DNA of 64,000 bases from Triplophysa rosa (taxonomy: Eukaryota; Chordata; Actinopteri; Cypriniformes; Nemacheilidae): assembly GCF_024868665.1 (NCBI RefSeq), contig NC_079906.1, forward strand, positions 14,322,807 through 14,386,806, given 5' to 3'. This document shows positions 37,701 to 50,137 of this stretch, in pieces. The notes below the pieces were generated by a model. The model searched no databases and was not told where the DNA came from. It worked only from the letters and a program-made list of their open reading frames with translations. A program made the translations under genes and the position numbers. Every line of letters starts with the position of its first letter. Within the stretch, counting starts at the first letter, position 1.

Positions 37701-39553
37701 GCAGTGTATTTATTTTCCCTGCTATTGTAGTAAATGGGGGATGAGATCTATTTGGTTACTTACATTCTTCCAAATATCTTCCTTTGTGTTCAGCAGAACA
37801 AAGAAATGTATACAGGTTTGGAACAACCTGAAGCTGAGTAAATAATGACAGAATTTTCATTTTTGGGTTAACTATCCCTTTAACTAAGAGTTTACTTACT
37901 GTCCTCTGATGGTTTAATGTCCACTTTGAGTTGGAGGAATGGCTTTGCCGCACTGACAAACGCTGCATCTAAATCCCAGTCGGACAGCAGAGACACATAC
38001 ACCTCCACACCTCCGCGATCACGGGACAGGTAACTAATCCCAAAATTGTGTTTCCTAGAAGAACCAAAAGGAACTTCATATCTGTATTCACTCTACTGAC
38101 CCATAAATTATTTATTAGATAATTATACAAATTAAATTGTCATTATCAAAATCAGACTCAATAATAGTAATAAATCCAAACCAGAATGAATATTTACCAT
38201 TTTAAAAACAATTTGTAATTTCACACTCACCCATTCAGCTCAAAGGCTCTTATCAGTATATGCTGCAACACCTCCAGAGAGGTTATTTGAGGATCTACAG
38301 CAAATGAGCGGAACTCTACCGGTAACACCCCTTCACACTTCTGTGGGCACATACACAGAAAAATAAAGGCACTGTTTGAACAAGAAGGGTCTGAAGGGTT
38401 CTATGTTTCACTTTGGGAGCAAATATTTAGGGGTTACTATACATAACCCTTTACACAACAACAAACCTGATCAGGTGACACATTCTTAATTATTGCCTGT
38501 TGAGTCTGTTTATGTTGAAACTACCTTTAAAATGTATTATCCCTGTGGGAAACTACAATGTTTAACAACATTGGTTAAAAAGCAACTCATTATGTCAAGG
38601 TTCACATGACACCCACATTAATTTACTATATTAAACTTTTCAGGCTGATTTGGTCTATCTGATTATTTAATCCCGAATTCAGTGTGATCATCTTCAATCC
38701 ATTGACCATAGTTCTGTAAAGAGCCTTTCTAGACAAGTGACACCATACTGTTCTTAAAGGGGCCAAGTTACGTTAAGTGCTATTTAATCATTTAGAGCGT
38801 CTCCCTTAGACTTGCATTCGTAATAAAATCACACGATATGTGCATTCTCGTTCCATTGCTTTGTTTATTCATTCATTAAAACACTCTGTATGTATTTGAA
38901 GTGACTGGAAAACAAGTTAAACTATTTCATGGCAATTTGATCATGTGACACCTGAGCGCAAACATGACTCACGATAATGTCAGCAGCACTTATATTTGCT
39001 TTAAATATTTGTTCATATTTAAGACCTGTAGGACTCTATACACGAGAATAAATAGCTAACGTTAACGTTAAGCACAAAAACTATAACCCGTAACTGTCGT
39101 AAAATGACTGACGGGATCAATCCCAAACAAAATACACGCTACAATGTATGACGTAAACGGTTAAGTGCACTGCACTGTAATTGTATACACGTAAATTAAT
39201 ATAACGTTACAGATGTTTTAAATATCAAAAACAATATGACCAATCGCTAATGTAACTGTTACTTATGTTGCAGTCACGATGTGTATGTAAACAACAAAGA
39301 TGTTTACATGTAGGCGAAGTATACGATGAAAATGAAGACTAAATAGAATAAAAAAAACTCCACGGCCGTTTTTATTTTCTTCTAGCCTAGCTGGCTGAAC
39401 TACGTGGACTAACGTTACTGTAATGTTGTATTTCAATCCTGCTCCAGCTGTGTTGCTCTGCGGGTTATTGGGGTTTCAACCTGCCGCTCAGTCCCCACAA
39501 TTTCTCACCTTGACTTTGACACGAACTACCCCCCTCTCCTCCTCAGCCGACAT
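31798..39553 (-). CDS. tbc1d25: TBC1 domain family member 25 (OATL1), 7 exons
   Basis: Rab GTPase-activating protein (Rab33B in mammals) recruited to autophagosomes through ATG8 proteins. Joined exons (minus): 39553-39509, 38340-38231, 38054-37900, 35641-35517, 34535-34347, 33838-33563, 33480-31798 = 2583 nt, 860 residues, longer than human TBC1D25 (688). Order: a PB1-like N-terminus (about 15-100); a LIR-type motif DWDII (W110-I113); then the TBC domain with the arginine finger in LKDVLRT (R267) and glutamine finger in SYCQGMSD (Y303, Q305). The TBC fold is interrupted by a Ser/Pro-rich, apparently disordered insert of about 300 residues (428-724). It resumes at GNPFMLFLCLSILLEHRDHI and ends in a Ser/Pro-rich tail. 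The extra length is in the insert and tail. Introns carry a Tc1-like transposon, an Angel half copy and an L2-like LINE tail. No lesion seen. Confidence 0.96.
34705..35192 (-). mobile_element. L2-type LINE 3' fragment (tbc1d25 intron)
   Basis: The minus-strand ORF 34887-35192 encodes the typical C-terminus of fish L2-like reverse transcriptases: EYKVLTFVFKTLHGLAPVYI, SRLKSKGDRAFS, APKLWNSLPQSVR and a final LKTYLFSQAF. It is followed by a non-coding tail with TTTATATAGCACCTTTAAC and CAAAGTGCTTCACAGT on the plus strand, usual for this class. The rest of the element is missing (5' truncated). Confidence 0.8.
36137..37706 (+). mobile_element. Complete Tc1-like DNA transposon with IR/DR ends
   Basis: 1570 bases flanked by TA (36135-36136, 37707-37708). 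Terminal repeats start CACTGCGTTCCAAATTATTA on the left and are mirrored at the right end. Related inner repeats lie near 36325-36340 (GTTCCACATTATTAAG) and 37506-37530 (reverse orientation). This gives the two-sites-per-end IR/DR layout of Sleeping Beauty-type elements. It carries an uninterrupted transposase and sits in the third intron of tbc1d25, in antisense to that gene. Confidence 0.93.
36363..37376 (+). CDS. Tc1-like transposase, DD37E type, intact
   Basis: 337 residues without frameshift or stop. The N-terminal half has two helix-turn-helix-like segments (LSAAEKRQIVQCLGQGMKTL and a second at about 60-105). The catalytic domain shows D144 in LFTDECRA, D236 in IFMHDNAPSHAA and E274 in SSPDLNPIENLW. 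There are 37 residues between the second D and the E. That spacing is the DD37E (TRT) lineage of Tc1-like elements rather than classical DD34E. The GGGGVMFWAGI stretch is the usual glycine-rich box. The ATG follows the left inner repeat closely, as in other IR/DR elements. By sequence alone it could be functional. Confidence 0.93.
   Translation: MGKKKDLSAAEKRQIVQCLGQGMKTLDISRKLKRDHRTVKRFVADSEHRRVRADKGRMRKVSSRQIHRIKRAAAKMPLQSSKQVFEAAGASGVPKTSRCRILQMLAVVHKPTIRPPLTNAHKQKRLQWAHTYMKTNFQTVLFTDECRATLDGPDGWSSGWLVDGHHVPTRLRRQQGGGGVMFWAGIMGRQLVGPFRVPEGVKMNSARYVEFLTEHFLPWYKKKNHAFRSKIIFMHDNAPSHAAKNTSVSLAAMGIKGEKLMVWPPSSPDLNPIENLWSILKRKIYDGGRQLASKQQLWEAILTSCKEIQSETIQKLTSSMDARIVKVISKKGSYVNM
37753..37882. 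mobile_element. Half Angel MITE next to tbc1d25 exon 3
   Basis: Only the right arm of the palindrome remains: CATTCTTCCAAATATCTTCC, CAGGTTTGGAACAACCTGAA, GACAGAATTTTCATTTTTGG, ending AACTATCCCTTTAA. It ends about 17 bases from the donor of exon 3 (37900). Confidence 0.85.
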
Positions 39554-41327
39554 GATGGGTAGTCCGCTTCGGGGGGTCCTTTTCAGAGATGCGTTGTCGT
39601 CATCTAGAAAATAAAGTGAAATAAATAACAATGGATGCGGTACCCGTTTTCTCCGCTCTTACTGCTTCAGCAGGTTCAGTGAAGGTTCCGTTAATGAGAG
39701 ACTCCAAAACAACGTCTGCGGACAGGTTTCAAGATAAAAGCCCCGCTGAAAGCAAAGCTATGAGCGTTTGTATTTTAAAAAGGGTTATACAAATTATAAA
39801 AATGGTTTTGAATGTAGTGTATTTATAAACCTAATAATTATATCGGGGATCAACCAGAACAATAGCTATGCCATTATTTAAAACAAAAGGTTTTCCAGTC
39901 ATTGCGTTTACTGCTTCCACAGCGAAGCCCGGCATAAAATTGAACGACAGCACTGCTTAGGCCAGTTTGAACAACAGGATATGTCGTCAAAGATGCATTA
40001 CATCATTGCAATCTTGAGGGAATGAATGATCAATATGTAAGACAAAAGACACCTAAAGATTTGTTTTAAGGATAAAGAGAAAATTGGTCGTTTGTGAGAA
40101 AAAATAGTTTTTGTTTCCACCTTTAAACAAATTAAATAATTTATATGTGCAACAATGCATAAAATCAGTATCTGACCTTTATCAATTTTAGAACAGCAAA
40201 CACTACAATACAAAAAGCAACCTATGTCAATTATTTTACAGAAGGAAAAAACAAAATCTTTGCTTTATTTCCCTGCCGTGACCCGGATTCGAACCGGGGT
40301 TGCTGCGGCCACAACGCAGAGTACTAACCACTACACGATCACGGCGCACTACTAAGCAGATGCTGCGTAGCAGGGCAGAATTCAGCCATCATACCGATAT
40401 CCTATTTATGTTGTATTACAACACTTTTATTTCACTTTCAATTGTACAGGAAGCAAATAATGATTACATTATGTTGTTAGAGAAATGAATTTAGCAGCAT
40501 AGCTATTCACAGACGTCAGAATGTAACGAAACAACGTCTGATTTTACAGAAGCTTAGGCAAAAGCCACAGTAAGATCTGCAGGTCAAAAAGAAATGCATT
40601 TAGTTTTGCCCTCCAGTAGCTTCCATTTATTTAATACAGCTGTAGTTTAAAACAAAACATATTTCTAGTAAAAAAAAGCTACAGAGAGTGGTAAAAGTAA
40701 TTATTTGTTCATGTTTAAAGTCTGACCCTACGTAACATGAATCATGTACTGTTAGTACATTACAACACCAGACCTATGAAGTTATTTGACCTATTCATAA
40801 CTCTAATCAGAATCACTGTATTGTAACTCATATTGTGCATTTTCAGCCAGCGGCTTAATACTTTTTCCCACCAGAGTAAAAAAATTATGGGTCCCCAAGT
40901 ATAGATAGTCTGCTTTCATCCTTCCTTTGTGATGATATGATTCATCAAAATTCACGGTAATGCAAACATCATTCTGCTCCAACTACAAATCTCACGACAT
41001 ACAGGATGAATCTATAAAAAGGTAAACCACTTAACATACTTAGCACTTCACTATTTTGCACAGATTTGTAAGACATTTCGATAGCGTGTAAAACTGTTAA
41101 AGATAAAAACACGTGAAGAGATGGATCATAAACAAGTCGTTCAGCGTTTCACCATGTAAGGCTTGAGAACATTGAGATGCATTGTAACAAAACGTCCAGC
41201 AGATGGCTCCAGCGCGTGCTGAGCACCAGCACAAATTGCCACGTGTCCAATACCACTCAGACATGGATCCACCCTGTCACTTTTCAAAAGTTCAGTTTAT
41301 ATTTGCATTCTAACCCCTTGGCAGTTT
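39554..41327. other. Intergenic, tbc1d25 promoter to nt5dc2 3' UTR
   Basis: Contains the tbc1d25 promoter on the left, tRNA-His at 40.3 kb, and probably the 3' UTR of nt5dc2 on the right. No additional protein gene seen. Confidence 0.5.
40274..40345 (-). tRNA. tRNA-His (anticodon GTG)
   Basis: 72-base cloverleaf on the minus strand: acceptor GCCGTGA / TCACGGC, anticodon stem CTGCG/CGCAG with loop TTGTGGC (GTG at 40312-40310), T arm GGTTCGAATCC. Matches vertebrate cytosolic tRNA-His. The extra 5' G of tRNA-His is added after transcription. No intron. Confidence 0.96.
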
Positions 41328-44300
41328 TTAGCGAATGTGGGCCATCTCTTCCAGGAAGGGCGTCTTCATGCAGCCAGTGCAGAGCTGGTCCATCCAGAGG
41401 GGGGCTTCGTGCTGCAGGGGTGTGCGGCGAGGGTAGAAAGTGTAGGAAAGATCATAGTTCAGCAGGCAGCTGATAGAGGCCATGTAGAGGTCAGAGAAAC
41501 GGCACAGGCGTCGGGAAAAGTAGGTGGGGTTGTGGCAGGTACGGAATATGCTCCCAAAGTGAGGGTTGAAGAGGTTCTTGGTGACGGCTCTGAGAATTAG
41601 ACAATGGAGAAACGAATACAATGCTTGCACTTTTCATCAGATGAGTTCGTAAATGTATCATCTATTGTTTCCCTTACCTTAGCTCCTCTCTCTCTTTGAG
41701 CCACTCTTGCAGAACCTTCTTGGACTCGGGATCTCTATACATCTGGATGAAAAAAAATGCATTAGGCAGATGTCCTACTCCTAATATGCAATAATGTTCA
41801 AATTTGAAATAGTGGGTCGAAAAAAGCTATTGCCTGTTCAAGATTTTAAAGTTTTAATGGATTTATTAAACTTTAAAATTAAAGCTGAGAAATGTATTAA
41901 AGTGAGAGAATTACTGTGGGATTAAAGAGCAGAAATAACTATGAGGTGTCCCTTCAAAGATGTCACATTTATATAAAATAGGAAGAAACGCATGCAAGCA
42001 TTAAGCTTTCAACAATTATCACTTAAATCTTGACAGAAAAGTATGTTACATGCATTCTGGATTATGTACAACAGATAAATCAATCACATCAAGCTTGTCT
42101 TACACAGATGATCTCACACAGTATAGTCAATATTTAGCGAATGGACCTCTGCCAAATCAATCAGGTCAGTCCTATAATGCAGCCATATGGGTACAAGCAA
42201 GCACATGTATGGCAGGACACTTTTATTTAGTCCACATTATAACCCGAACACTACGTTGCATAAATGGCAACCATTGCTCAAATGCTTAAATGTACATTTA
42301 TAATGCAATCCTTTATTTTATGAATGGTTTAAGGGTGAATTGAATCGTACCTGCATGCGCTCCAGCAGACCAGTGAGGGCCTGCAACCATGTGAGACTTT
42401 GAGCATACTGCTCTGTATTCACCACCTTTGTCTCCACCTCAAGTTCAGGCACAATCGCTCCTGTTCTCCAGCCATGTCGCAGCATCAGGTCCTTAAATGT
42501 CATGACATGACAGTTCAGTTTAAACAGAAGTCCACTTAAAAAACCTTTTTATAATCAGAGTTACCATTGGACACTGGAAAAAATATTGACTATATGGAAA
42601 CTATAGTTTGTCCTATTTGTGGCACAATGGCTTAGCAAGCGAAGAGGAAGATTCAGTGAGATCTACTAACACTTGTTTAAATCAGCAATCAAAACATTAA
42701 TAACAGAAAAAAGACACAGCAAAACAAATTCATATGCACAACAAATGTGCACAATGAGGAAGCCTTGCAATTCTAGGCAGCACCATGGAATTCAATAGAA
42801 CTGACTCACTGCCAAATCACTGTAGAGATGATCTCCAAAATAGAACACCTTGGATCCTTGCCATCCAGTTAGTTTCAGAAAATCTACAAGATTTCCCTAA
42901 AAATGAAAAAGCAAAGACATATGTCACATATTTATGTTCTGAGAAGCTATGAGACCAAGCAATTATTTTCCATGACTCATTTATGTTTCTGGAAGCTATG
43001 TGGCAACAGACCTTTCTTTGGTTTTCCCATTTTACACAGCAGTAACAGTTTGCCGTTCTAAGTTTCCTGCCAGACACTTTCCCACAAGTCTCCCCCCAAT
43101 TTAGAATGCTTTACAAATGCTTCTTTAACTTCATCTTGCTGGAGGGTGTTCATAAGGTCTCTGTATTGACTTCTGTTTGTTTGTAAACGCCTGACACCAC
43201 TGAACTGCGCTCAACTGACTTTCCATTGAGACTGAGGTTCACCTTACTGCCCTCTTTCCCACTTTTTTCCCTTAAAAAGGGAAGGAAATAAAGTGAATTC
43301 ATTCTACCATTCACACAGGACCCATGCTCAGATGGAAAGACTTGGTTTATTCTCACAGAGAAAGGAAACATGTGAACCACACAACTTCAACAAACATGAT
43401 TCAGTGAGTCAAGGTTTTATAAGTAGGGCAAATGTTGCAGGAATTCTAAACAAATGACCCAAATCTGTATCTGTAATCCTTTGACCTAATCCACATTCAG
43501 AGATGAGTCAGCAGAAAGGTCTGATGGCAATTTGGCAACTTGAAGCTTGCCAGCTAACCAAATATCTTCATGTGTTGCTCATAAGCACGTTAAGTGAAAA
43601 GAATACAATTGGACTATTCTGACAATAACAAAGGCAGCGTAAGGAGAGATTCACATTTCACATGCGCAAGTTTGTTATTTTAAATGTAGACACGCGGCAG
43701 ACGTGCACAAATAGGGAGCGATGCGGACACGCATCGAGATGGTGGCGCGGCTCGCGTTTTCCGCGCGGTTTTAGACGCAAAATGTAAATCGCCCCTAACA
43801 CATATCTGTGTTGAATATTACACAATGTATGACAATTTTTTTTAAGTAAATTCTAAATGTACATAAACAATACAAAGTTATAAAAACAAATTTAAGTTAT
43901 TTACATATTTTTATTTTGTTACCTGCTTATAGATCTGTCCCTTATCCAAACTCTTGATCCTATCCCACTTCATGTCTCCATTGCCGTCCAAACGTCTGAA
44001 TGGTCTTGAAAATTTAAATACATAAAGATAATTTAATACAATAATTCAAGAATAAAGTGATTTACTCAAGTTGCAAGCATTTAGGAAGAATATATTCGAA
44101 ATCAATATATATTAGGCAGGTTAGTAAGATTTAATTTAAAAATGTAAGATTTTATTCAATAAAACAGACTTACTTTACACAGTCATTAAAAAAATGTGGC
44201 TTATCAGCTTGAACAATGACAACATCAAAGAATTCCCTCCAGTCTTTTCCAACCATATACTTCATGCCTTTGTCACTAAAAGAAAATTGAGCAAAACACA

Positions 44301-47300
44301 TTAAATACAAAAATATCACGAAACCATAATTGGTAAAAAAAAGTTAATTTGGTTTCTTAAACTAGTTAAACTGAACTTAAAATATTAACTCGGAGATGAT
44401 ATGAACTTAACTTTTGCATATTAAAATTTGTAAACCAACGGGAAACTCACACAAAGCTGAAGGGGCTATTGGTAATAAGGAAAAGTTTCTTCCCCTGGCT
44501 GGCCAGTCGGTGTAACACAGCGTATGTCTCATCTCCTCTGAGAATGTATTTTTCTGGGGGCCAAATAAGCAAAAAAAGGTTACAGGGGGTAGAAAGTGAT
44601 AGAGAACAAAACAGAATACAAGTTACAAAATGGACTTTTGAAAGCTAAACAACTGCATACTGACAAAAGCCAGTCATTCTGCAGACCATAATAAATAGCA
44701 TACAGATACAATCTGTACTTCCTGCTTGAATAATAAGTATTCATCTCGCAGTGAAATATCTCATGAAGCATAAGCAGGTTCCTTGCTTGCAGACATTAGA
44801 AGCAAAGATTAGATTGGGCTAGCCCAACAGAACTCACTTCTATTCTCTAGAGGTCAGATTACGCAACAGGCTGTTCTGAAAGAAACTCTCCACCGACACA
44901 GACCACACAAAAGGACTGAGAGCCTTGTTTTCATTTTCTTAACAATCTTCAGTAATTTGCCCCCACAAAGCAACAGAAAACGAGATCGTCTTGCTTTTGG
45001 CTTGGTGTCAGGCAAATACAGGGCTTTTTTATGCCACAGGAAATGTTTGGTATTAAGGCAATGCACACGGTAAATATTGTTTTATACTCACCAAGATCCT
45101 GCATGATCCATTTGTACATGTAACCCTTGATATGCACCATTCCAATCGCATCCTGCAGACAAAAATGTGGTGTTTTAACTTGGTGCTTATGGTTCCCAAC
45201 CAGAAAATTTAAAACATCACAACAGGTTGATACAACCGAGATTAAAACATAAAACAAACATATGGCTAAATCTTTTTTTTTTTTGGTGAATTTATTTGTA
45301 TTTTTGACCGCTTGGAACAGTGTTCCAATTCATATTCATATCATTCAAACACAATAAAATGCAAACAGGACAGAACTACTATTATTTTTACATTACGTTT
45401 CCTTTATTCCTTGTTATTCTTTTTCCTTTGTTAGAAATAGGGAAAAAATATTTGTTGGAGATATTTGTTCTCATATGTTTCCAATAAACTTTCAAAAACT
45501 TTACTTTGATCAGCTGCCAGGTTTCCGGTTCCTCTGACAGCTTACGTACCCACACGCCTCTACGTGTACAGTACAATCTGTTCTATCAGCGCTGACAGAC
45601 ATTAAGTCACAAAGTTGCATTTGTAAGATAAACAAGTGCAGCATGCTAGCGCTTTCCCTGAAAAGCTTCCTAAAACTTGCCAAGTCATTTTGAAACAAAA
45701 CCACATGCTAATTGAATTGAGTATTTGTTTCATCAATGTCAACATTTTTCAGATTTGGTAAAATGTGCTTAGCTATTTTGGGTTTAGCCAACCGTTTTAT
45801 CAGCAACAAGAGTTAGACCGAAGAAGGAAAGATTGGGGCTGAAAAGCAGAACTGAAAAAGACGAATACATTATGTTCTGGCAAACTGGCCAAAGCAGCAT
45901 AAAAAAAAGTTGCCCTGCAACCCAATTCAGGACCACCGTGATCCCGGCTGAATAAAAAAACAAATCAGTCAGCTGTGCGTAACCACAGGCAGAAGAAAGA
46001 ACCATCTCAGCTTGACGACGAACTTTACAAAACGATGTACAAGAAACAACTCTCACGGTTTTAAATGACAAAAGCAGTTTTAAACGACAAAAGCAGCAGT
46101 TTGTACACCATTCCCACAGTCTAGAAAAACAGACTGGCTTCATTGAGCAAATTCACTAACAATCTTTCAAACATTAGGAAGATAAAGTAAAGAAGAGGTT
46201 TGTTTATAAAGATTCACGTATTGACTTACAGAGACATCTTTGTAGAGATGAACGGGGTCATACTCGATGTCATTTGAGATGAAGTAATCGTTTGCAGCTG
46301 CCAAGAGAGTCATCTCAGGGATGGAGAAAACGTCCATGAACTGCTTCATCACAGGACCCTGATAAAAAATTAAATATATGATTCAGATACAAACCACAAT
46401 GAAACCTTAAAATTATTCGGCATTTTTAACAATGCAACATTTTTATCACATAAGGGTTTATATATTATTCCTCTCATACCCTCTACATTTTTATTTATTT
46501 ATTCTTTTATTTATTTATTCTCTCTAAGAAAAAATGTTTGGCATATTTTGTCTTAAAAACATGTGAACACACGCAATCATTTTATTGTTTTCTGAAGATA
46601 CATATTTAGCTGAACAAATATTTTAAACCAGAATTTTTTTATATAAAAATATAACTTATTACAAAAAATTCCATAATTTTTCCAGTCCTAGAAAATCTTT
46701 TTTTTATTCTACTGTATGACATTTTCCATGCTGACAACATCACTCATTAGGTGCACAAAATAGGATCCGAGATGGTGACAGGGGGGTCCCACTTTGCCCC
46801 TATTGACCTCTAGTAACATGTAACAAAAAAATAAGCCTTTAAATATGTCTTGGTAAACATCTAACTCTCATCCTCAAAAATGGCTGCTGAAACAAGAAAC
46901 AAACCACATTATGAAGTCCACATGGAACAATCCTACCTTGCCGTAGAATCCGCTGACTTGGTGGAGGGGGACGTGATTTGAGCCATTATAAAGCTGCATG
47001 ACTTCTTCATCTGGGATGGGTTTCAGACCCCTGAGTATAGGAGAGACAAACCTTCTGGATTACCTAAACCTCTTCTTTACACCGACAGACAGACCGATTT
47101 GATATAATCACGGTTGATTTACCTATAAACGGTGCCCAGCTGGATATAATGGAAGGCATCAATTTTCATCAGAAGTCCCTGTGGAGTACATAAAACAGGT
47201 TTGTTCAAGCTACGGCTGCAATAAAATAACGGTTTAAAACAATAAAACATGCATTTTTAATGCACCTTTTGGATGTCATAGTGAAGGCCCCGGGCTGCAA

Positions 47301-48385
47301 AGTTGGGAATGTAGTCATACTTGCCGATTCCCTCAGGATACTAGTAAAAACGAGAAACACAGCAAGCTTTCATCAATCCCAAACATGCCAACCAAACAGA
47401 CTTGCACTAAAACTAAATGTTGAACTGTCTTTATGGTTATTGCACATTTATCTTATAATAACATTTGGTATAATTTAAATAGATTAAACTAGTCATAGTT
47501 GCTAAAAATAAATAAAAACGTTTTAAGGTGGGGGATGGTATGTTTTTCCACAGACCTTGTAGTGCTGCACAAGAAATTCTCGTGCTTTGTTGTATATCAT
47601 TTCATCCAGGGCGCTGGAATATTGAGCAAGTGTGTAATCATAGTCAAAGCCGTAGATATCCACTTCTTCTAGATTCACTTCATTGTTGGCATAGATAGTG
47701 GAGGGGTTCAATAGATTGCACACTCCGGGAGGAATCAGATCTGTGGAAAAATACGTTATTATTTTTCATTTCTTAAAAAGTTTGTATTTTAATTGGCAAA
47801 CCCAAAACAGCAACAGGGTACAAAAGTGAATGATACAAAATGATGCATTGAGGTTGCAGCCCGCATGCATGCAGCCCCATAATGGACAGTTGTTTACAAT
47901 AATGCCCGAGGCTTGCGCCCTACTGGTGTGGATTAAAAAGTGAATCAAAAGTTTTGTTACGAGGGCAGTCTATTAAACATCACACATGTGCTACGTGCAG
48001 TGTATTAACATGAAACCCAAATACATAAAAAAAACATACCGTGGACGAGTCGTTTCATCTCATTATATCTCGCCCACAAGTACGTTTTGTTGTTGGTCTG
48101 CGGGGCCGTGGATGAGAAAGCCCTGCCAGATTTGGCAAGCGATTCTTCGGCCCTATTTTTCCCCACGATTTGATGTCTGTGCGATGTAACTGCGGCCGCG
48201 TTTTTTGTCGGTCCACAGTTTTGTCCGTCTTTGCAGCATTCCTGTTTGTTCATTGTTGTACCAGACGAGGCGAAGCTTCCACACGAAAAAGCAGGGATAT
48301 TAAACCCAGCACACAACCCACCCCTGCAACTAGAGCTTCTCCGCCATAATGCATGGCCCAAAATGACTACTTTTTTGGAAGCCAT
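41328..48385 (-). CDS. nt5dc2: 5'-nucleotidase domain-containing protein 2, 14 exons
   Basis: HAD-superfamily protein of the cytosolic-5'-nucleotidase-II-like group; no substrate is firmly established. Joined exons (minus): 48385-48040, 47740-47556, 47340-47266, 47178-47123, 47030-46937, 46358-46230, 45152-45092, 44553-44451, 44275-44174, 44004-43923, 42896-42810, 42491-42351, 41742-41678, 41589-41328 = 1788 nt, 595 residues. HAD motif I is YGFDYDYTL (D148, D150) and motif IV is FGDHLYSD (D433, D438), so the catalytic aspartates are kept. The end [17 protein letters not shown] is the NT5DC2 signature and argues against the paralogue NT5DC3. The first exon encodes about 115 poorly conserved residues with an Arg/Ser-rich start, perhaps a mitochondrial targeting sequence (inference). 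No lesions. Confidence 0.95.
43670..43800. repeat. CpG-rich patch in an nt5dc2 intron, probable TE end
   Basis: A short island of CG-rich DNA (ACACGCGGCAGACGTGC, CGCGGCTCGCGTTTTCCGCG) ending GACGCAAAATGTAAATCGCC within AT-rich intron DNA. The composition jump and the ending resemble a cyprinid DNA-transposon terminus, but no partner repeat was found nearby. Confidence 0.35.
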
Positions 48386-50137
48386 GTCTAAACAACACTA
48401 GCTCTTTACACGGAGTGAAATCCTCAGATGAAGTTGTTTAACCCTTTCATTCGTGCATGCACCGCGTGTTAAGTCAGAATCCCGTCTGTGTGAGCTGATA
48501 TAGCTTTGTGGAAGGTTTTACAAGGCGGGCGCAAGAGATTATATTAACCAATCAAATAACAAACATGCAGTTATTGACATCTGGCCTAAACCAATAAGAA
48601 GTGCGGACTGCTTTTCGCTTGTTGTTCTAAAAGGAAAACGTGTTTACAAACCAGCCCAACCAATACGTTGCCTAGGCTAACATTTTCCAATATTTCGGGC
48701 TGAATGATTGGTCAGACGACCTGGCAACTGCATACATGCTCTACGTGTCTGAATATGCTTAACGTATACGTTTTGTTCCTGTAACGTTAGCCGCTGGCAT
48801 GTGTGCACAAGAAGTTACGGCATTGTACGAGAGAGTTAAGGAACGTGCTGCAATAAACAAAAGGAATGCACTGCAATGACTAAAGTTTATAGCGGTAGTA
48901 AAAACTGACACAATTATTTTTCGTGTCCCGCTTTGACCCTATATAATATCACACGCTTATCGTAACAGATAAACAACATCGATTTCTAGCTCATGCCTCA
49001 TCCGGAATGTACACCAATTTTTCCTCAGTTAATGGATTTTATCCTCGGTTTGAAGGTAAAAGTCACGTATTTGCAACAGATTGAGAGGTTGCGAAAATGT
49101 AACTAGCTGAGCAAAAGCAGCTTCCTTCTAATTCCTCAAATGAATAGGTTTGCTTATAAGCAATGTTTTCGGCAGAATGAACACGTGCAGGGTGTGGCAG
49201 TTTCGCTGAAGGCTGAAGCGTGTTTTGGTGTTGGATGTCCCAGAAAAGGCTTGATCCCACAAAACAGCTACAGTTTGGTCGGGATAAAACTATGTACATT
49301 ATATCAATTTGTAATTTAAAAAAGCAAACAGAGAATGGTAATGTCCCAGGACAATAACAACTAGGGAAATATCACATCATGTTTAGAGATTGAGCAGATT
49401 TATACAAGACATGGTAAAGTACAAAACAATTTCAGCATAATCTCTAAAATCAAACCTTGACATGAACACTATTAACTGTTAAGAAAAACAGCTTGATTGG
49501 AACAATCAGTGTTAGTCAACTAAACTGTTTACACAAACTTTCTAATCAGAGGTAACGACTAACCCTTTCAGTCATGATAATATTACTTTTAATACCAATA
49601 TTAATAGTGCTATGGATCCATCAGGGCCAAACATATGTGTTCTCAAATTTGTTTTAATACAAAACAAGCGAACCTTTTTTCTGAGTGTTTCAAACTTAAA
49701 CCCACTATTTCACAAACTCAATCCCCTGAATATTTAAACTTTCATGAATTGAACTCATATGATTCAATCAATAACAATCAAAGGTCATTGTTAACGGACA
49801 CTTTCATGTACATAATAAATGTAATCACTGTTAAAAAAAAAAGAACAAAGGTGTTGTCTTATCCAGTTGAGTCTCTCAAATTCTTCAAGTCCAAAACCCT
49901 CATCACAACAATCAGAATTAGATTTATTTAGCGTCTCTTAGAATGTAATTTTGATGCAAAAAACTGTCTTCAGTGTTCAAACCCCCAGTAAAAGCTGCTG
50001 ATGTGATGAGGATTATTTTTGATGTACTGATGGAGGCAGATGAAGGCGGGAGTGAGACCCGAGTCTCTCACAGCAGCACTCATTCCAGCAGGCCTGGTTG
50101 TATTCTGCAGTACCAGAAATGTAGACCGAGCCACGGC
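48386..50137. other. Intergenic, nt5dc2 promoter and ccdc22 3' UTR
   Basis: The left part should be the nt5dc2 promoter; there are two CCAAT-like ACCAATCA/ACCAATA words at 48.55-48.66 kb. The right part next to 50138 is probably the ccdc22 3' UTR. In human FOXP3 follows CCDC22 tail-to-tail; no forkhead ORF is visible here. Confidence 0.45.

Noticed and set aside
48386..50137. A foxp3 gene next to ccdc22, as in human
   Set aside because: No forkhead or zinc-finger coding segment is visible on either strand between ccdc22 and nt5dc2.
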